From assembly GCF_000971975.1 (NCBI RefSeq), contig NZ_LAQO01000006.1, forward strand, positions 1 through 64,000: a DNA stretch of 64,000 nt, read 5' to 3'. The stretch is from Paenibacillus algorifonticola (lineage in GTDB: Bacteria > Bacillota > Bacilli > Paenibacillales > Paenibacillaceae). A model generated the notes under the pieces. That model saw nothing but the letters and a program-made list of their open reading frames with translations, was not told the DNA's origin and did no database searches. Of this stretch, positions 61,736-64,000 are shown piece by piece. The position numbers were made by a program, and so were the translations under genes. Positions within the stretch are counted from its first letter, which is position 1; every line of letters starts with the position of its first letter.

Positions 61736-62239
61736 TTATTGCTCTTTCTTGCGCGACAGCATGGCGAAAGCTCCTACGATAATAAGGGCAATAGCGAACA
61801 GCGGCTGCATGGTGGCAAGTTGTCCGGAGAAGGCGCTCAGCGAGAAGACGCCGAAGAACAGCAGCGACAGCACGGCTAAAATATTAATCGGAATGAGCAG
61901 CCATTTGTTGCGGTTGCCGAACCAGTAAAATTCGAATAAACCGACGGCTACCGCCAAAATAAAGCCCGGCCAAAGGATATGCCACGCCGAGAACAAAGTA
62001 GCGAGCTGGCAGACGAGTCCAGCTGTGAACAAAATGCCTCCCGGAATAAGCAGGCCGACCCCTTTGCCACCTGTCACGCCGAAATACAGCCAGTGGAAAA
62101 GCAGTCCCAGCGGGATGACGAACATGCTGGCCCAAAAATTGGCGAAGATGGCGCCCGCTCCAAATGACTGGCCTTGGTTGAAATAAAGAAATACACCAAT
62201 CAGCATAAGGGCGGGGCCGATAATGGATCGCTTGAACAT
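61736..62239 (-). CDS. Small polytopic membrane protein, unknown function
   Basis: 167 aa, five to six helices, ending in a basic tail (SRKKEQ). GPALMLIGVFLYFNQGQSFG at the N-terminus is reminiscent of DUF5668/LiaI-like membrane domains, but the match is weak. AAAGGAGAG precedes the ATG; followed by a strong terminator, so it is monocistronic. Confidence 0.7.
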   Translation of the reverse strand: MFKRSIIGPALMLIGVFLYFNQGQSFGAGAIFANFWASMFVIPLGLLFHWLYFGVTGGKGVGLLIPGGILFTAGLVCQLATLFSAWHILWPGFILAVAVGLFEFYWFGNRNKWLLIPINILAVLSLLFFGVFSLSAFSGQLATMQPLFAIALIIVGAFAMLSRKKEQ

Positions 62240-62345
62240 CGTTGTTATCTCTCCTTTTAATGATTTATCCGTATCTTTTGCTTAGCATCCTTAGCATAAC
62301 ACAGGCCTCCAAAGCATGTCGTCATGCTAGAGGTAAAGTAGCGAA

Positions 62346-62401
62346 CTAGACTAAAGTCTAGGAAGTCGGTGAAAAAGTAATCGTGTCGACCCTTTTTCAC
62401 C
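62346..62401. repeat. Two adjacent perfect inverted repeats upstream of map
   Basis: CTAGACT-AA-AGTCTAG (62346-62361) and GGTGAAAAAG (62368-62377) / CTTTTTCACC (62392-62401). They lie in the 327-bp divergent region between the membrane protein and map. The first looks like a protein-binding dyad; the second could form a hairpin. Nothing else was seen in this gap. Confidence 0.6.
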
Positions 62402-62566
62402 AAACTTACTAACAAGGATGAGCGAAAAAGTCGCGTCATGGCCCAGTCTATGTTCGCATATTTATCATAATATGCTACGATGGGCATAGGCATGTGGCTT
62501 CTAGTGGAGCTTCTGGCGAAGTCTAGGGACGAAGCCGGGTTAATTTGATGGAAAGAAGGAACGGAA

Positions 62567-63313
62567 ATGATCATTATTAAGACCGAAGCGGAAATCAACC
62601 GCATGCATGAGGCGGGTAAAATATTGGCGGAATGCCACAGGCAAATTGCAAAACTCATCCAGCCTGGCATCACGACGCATGAAATCGACCAGTTTGCGGA
62701 AAAATTTATGAAGCAAAATGGTGCCACGCCGGAGCAAAAAGGCTATAACGGCTATCAATATGCGACCTGTGCCTCCACGAATGATATTATTTGCCACGGC
62801 TTTCCGAAGAAGGAAAAGCTCAAAGAAGGCGATATCGTTACCATCGACATGGTCGTCAACCTGAATGGCTGGCTTGCCGATTCGGCATGGTCCTATGCGG
62901 TTGGGGAAGTAACCGATGAAGCGAAGCATTTGCTGGCGGTAACGGAAAAATCGCTGTATCTCGGCATAGAGCAAGCGCTAATCGGCAAGCGGATTGGCGA
63001 TGTATCTCACGCGATCCAGACGTATGCGGAGGCGGAAGGCTTCTCGGTCGTGCGTGATTTTATCGGCCATGGTATTGGGAAGGACATGCATGAAGACCCG
63101 CAGGTGCCTCACTATGGCCCGCCGGATAAAGGACCTAGAATTAAAGAGGGCATGGTGTTTACGATTGAGCCGATGCTGAATGCAGGCACGTATTTCAGCA
63201 AGCTGGATTCTGATGGATGGACGGCGCGTACGCGGGACGGAAGGCTGTCTGCCCAGTATGAGCATACGATTGCGATTACGAAGGATGGCCCGCTTATTTT
63301 GACCCAACAATAA
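62567..63313 (+). CDS. map: Methionine aminopeptidase, type I
   Basis: 248 aa. All five metal ligands are present: D94 and D105 (VTIDMVVNLNGWLADSAWSY), H168 (GHGIGKDMHEDP), E201 (FTIEPML) and E232 (YEHTIAI). It removes initiator methionine from nascent proteins. The gene stands outside the ribosomal-protein cluster, so it may be the second, YflG-type paralogue found in Bacillus. AAAGAAGG lies before the ATG; followed by a terminator. Confidence 0.96.
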   Translation: MIIIKTEAEINRMHEAGKILAECHRQIAKLIQPGITTHEIDQFAEKFMKQNGATPEQKGYNGYQYATCASTNDIICHGFPKKEKLKEGDIVTIDMVVNLNGWLADSAWSYAVGEVTDEAKHLLAVTEKSLYLGIEQALIGKRIGDVSHAIQTYAEAEGFSVVRDFIGHGIGKDMHEDPQVPHYGPPDKGPRIKEGMVFTIEPMLNAGTYFSKLDSDGWTARTRDGRLSAQYEHTIAITKDGPLILTQQ

Positions 63314-63337
63314 AACTTTACACACATGTAATGCAAG

Positions 63338-63360
63338 GAGGGAGAAATCCCTCTTTTTTT
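63338..63360 (+). terminator. Terminator of map
   Basis: GAGGGA-GAAA-TCCCTC and a T-run that leads directly into the next repeat unit. Confidence 0.9.
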
Positions 63361-63460
63361 AAATATAAGAATGTATAAGTTTCACCCTTATACATTCTTA
63401 TATTTCACCCTCGAAACGGTAGCTTTGCCGCCAGAGGACGGCGACAGCCGTTTACGCTTG
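63361..63460. repeat. Modular intergenic repeat, unit A only
   Basis: AAATATAAGAATGTATAAG (63361-63379) pairs perfectly with CTTATACATTCTTATATTT (63387-63405) around TTTCACC; then CGAAACGGTAGCTTTGCCGCC, AGAGGACGGCGACAGCCG, TTTACGCTTG. The 19-bp stem is perfect here but degenerate in the two full copies. It follows the map terminator without a gap. Confidence 0.9.
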
Positions 63461-63580
63461 GCATGACAAAATTGGATAATTCATCTAAAATAAATGGAAT
63501 GATGGGAATGATCGTCCAAAAGCTCGACTTACATAACGCGATCATTACATGATTTTAGTCATTTTGGGGAGGGTATTCAT

Positions 63581-64000
63581 TTGTTGAGATCGTCAGTCGT
63601 ATGGAGAAGTGCTTTATCTATTGCGGTTACTGTTGGCTTGGTTGCAATGCCCTTTACTGCAACAGCGGCATCTGAGAACAGCAGTACAGTGAAGCTGCGT
63701 ATTATGGAAACGACCGATTTGCATGTAAACATGGTGAACTATGATTATTTTGCGGACAAGCCGACCGATGAGTATGGCTTTGCCAAAACAGCGACGCTCA
63801 TCAAGCAGGCGCGCGAAGCAGCAACGAACAGCCTGCTTTTTGACAATGGCGATTTGATTCAAGGAAACCCGCTTGGCGACTACACGGCAGTTATTGATCC
63901 CTTGAAGCAAGGGGAGACGCATCCGGTTTACAAAGCGATGAATTTGCTTGATTACGATGCGGGAAATTTGGGCAACCATGAGTTCAACTATGGGCTGGAC
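63581..64000 (+). CDS. Secreted 2',3'-cyclic-nucleotide phosphodiesterase / nucleotidase, partial
   Basis: First 140 codons of a gene that runs off the window. TTG start at 63581, 8 bp after GGGGAGG. Signal peptide (residues 1-30, cleavage near ATAAS), then a calcineurin-like metallophosphoesterase domain: [30 protein letters not shown] and [14 protein letters not shown] carry the metal-binding Asp, His and Asn residues. This is the CpdB/YfkN group that strips extracellular nucleotides for phosphate and nucleosides. The C-terminal 5'-nucleotidase domain would lie beyond the window. Confidence 0.92.
   Translation, partial: MLRSSVVWRSALSIAVTVGLVAMPFTATAASENSSTVKLRIMETTDLHVNMVNYDYFADKPTDEYGFAKTATLIKQAREAATNSLLFDNGDLIQGNPLGDYTAVIDPLKQGETHPVYKAMNLLDYDAGNLGNHEFNYGLD

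Noticed and set aside
1..64000. rRNA, tRNA, prophage, integrase or toxin-antitoxin features
   Set aside because: None could be seen by reading; tRNAs in particular could be missed without a covariance search.

Overview
The window looks like a chromosomal segment of a Paenibacillus-type, endospore-forming Firmicute. The evidence is roughly balanced base composition, strong GGAGG ribosome sites with frequent TTG/GTG starts, two YesM/YesN (two-component, AraC-type) sugar-uptake loci, OhrR/OhrA and MhqR/MhqOD stress modules of Bacillus type, KinA/KinE-like PAS kinases and LipL. No rRNA, tRNA or CRISPR array was seen, and most of the window is ordinary core or accessory chromosome.

Layout. 0.1-4.8 kb: small regulatory units (PadR + CPBP protease; XRE + DUF3169 membrane protein; an overlapping pair resembling the two-subunit sigma factor SigO/RsoA; a DUF1361 protein). 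5.3-6.2 kb: monooxygenase + ohrA operon behind a sigma-A promoter and an OhrR-type operator. 6.8-8.6 kb: an IS200/IS605-family element whose TnpA has an internal amber codon while TnpB is intact. 8.7-19.6 kb: metabolic and hypothetical genes, including a GH3 enzyme with an extra N-terminal domain, an SDR/WYL-regulator pair and a TPR-like/WD40 protein. 19.8-27.7 kb: sugar locus I (MalG, MalF, binding protein, DUF5060/DUF4038 hydrolase, YesN, YesM, all on the minus strand). 27.9-35.0 kb: sugar locus II, with permeases on minus and YesM-YesN-binding protein divergent on plus. Neither locus encodes an ATPase, so a shared MsmX-type ATPase elsewhere is inferred. 35.2-38.9 kb: a chemotaxis receptor missing its first membrane helix and a PAS kinase. 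39.1-43.0 kb: luciferase-like oxidoreductase and the MhqR quinone/electrophile module. 43.2-54.0 kb: pepT, a stalk-domain hydrolase, leucine dehydrogenase, a YtrA-type ABC operon, ohrR/gpx, and a diguanylate cyclase. 54.4-64.0 kb: MATE exporter, split ThrE exporter, lipL, an acetyltransferase, a large sensor kinase, map and the start of a secreted nucleotidase.

Connections. OhrR at 51.0 kb probably controls both the adjacent gpx promoter and ohrA at 5.8 kb, because the two promoters share a 34-bp AT-rich element (29/34 identical). MhqR has near-identical 18-bp palindromes before its own gene and before mhqO. The least familiar structure is a modular intergenic repeat (about 100 bp per unit: an AT-rich palindrome followed by a GC-rich hairpin around CCGCCAGAGGACGG) at 16.4, 54.3, 58.2 and 63.4 kb, with a diverged relative at 29.7 kb.
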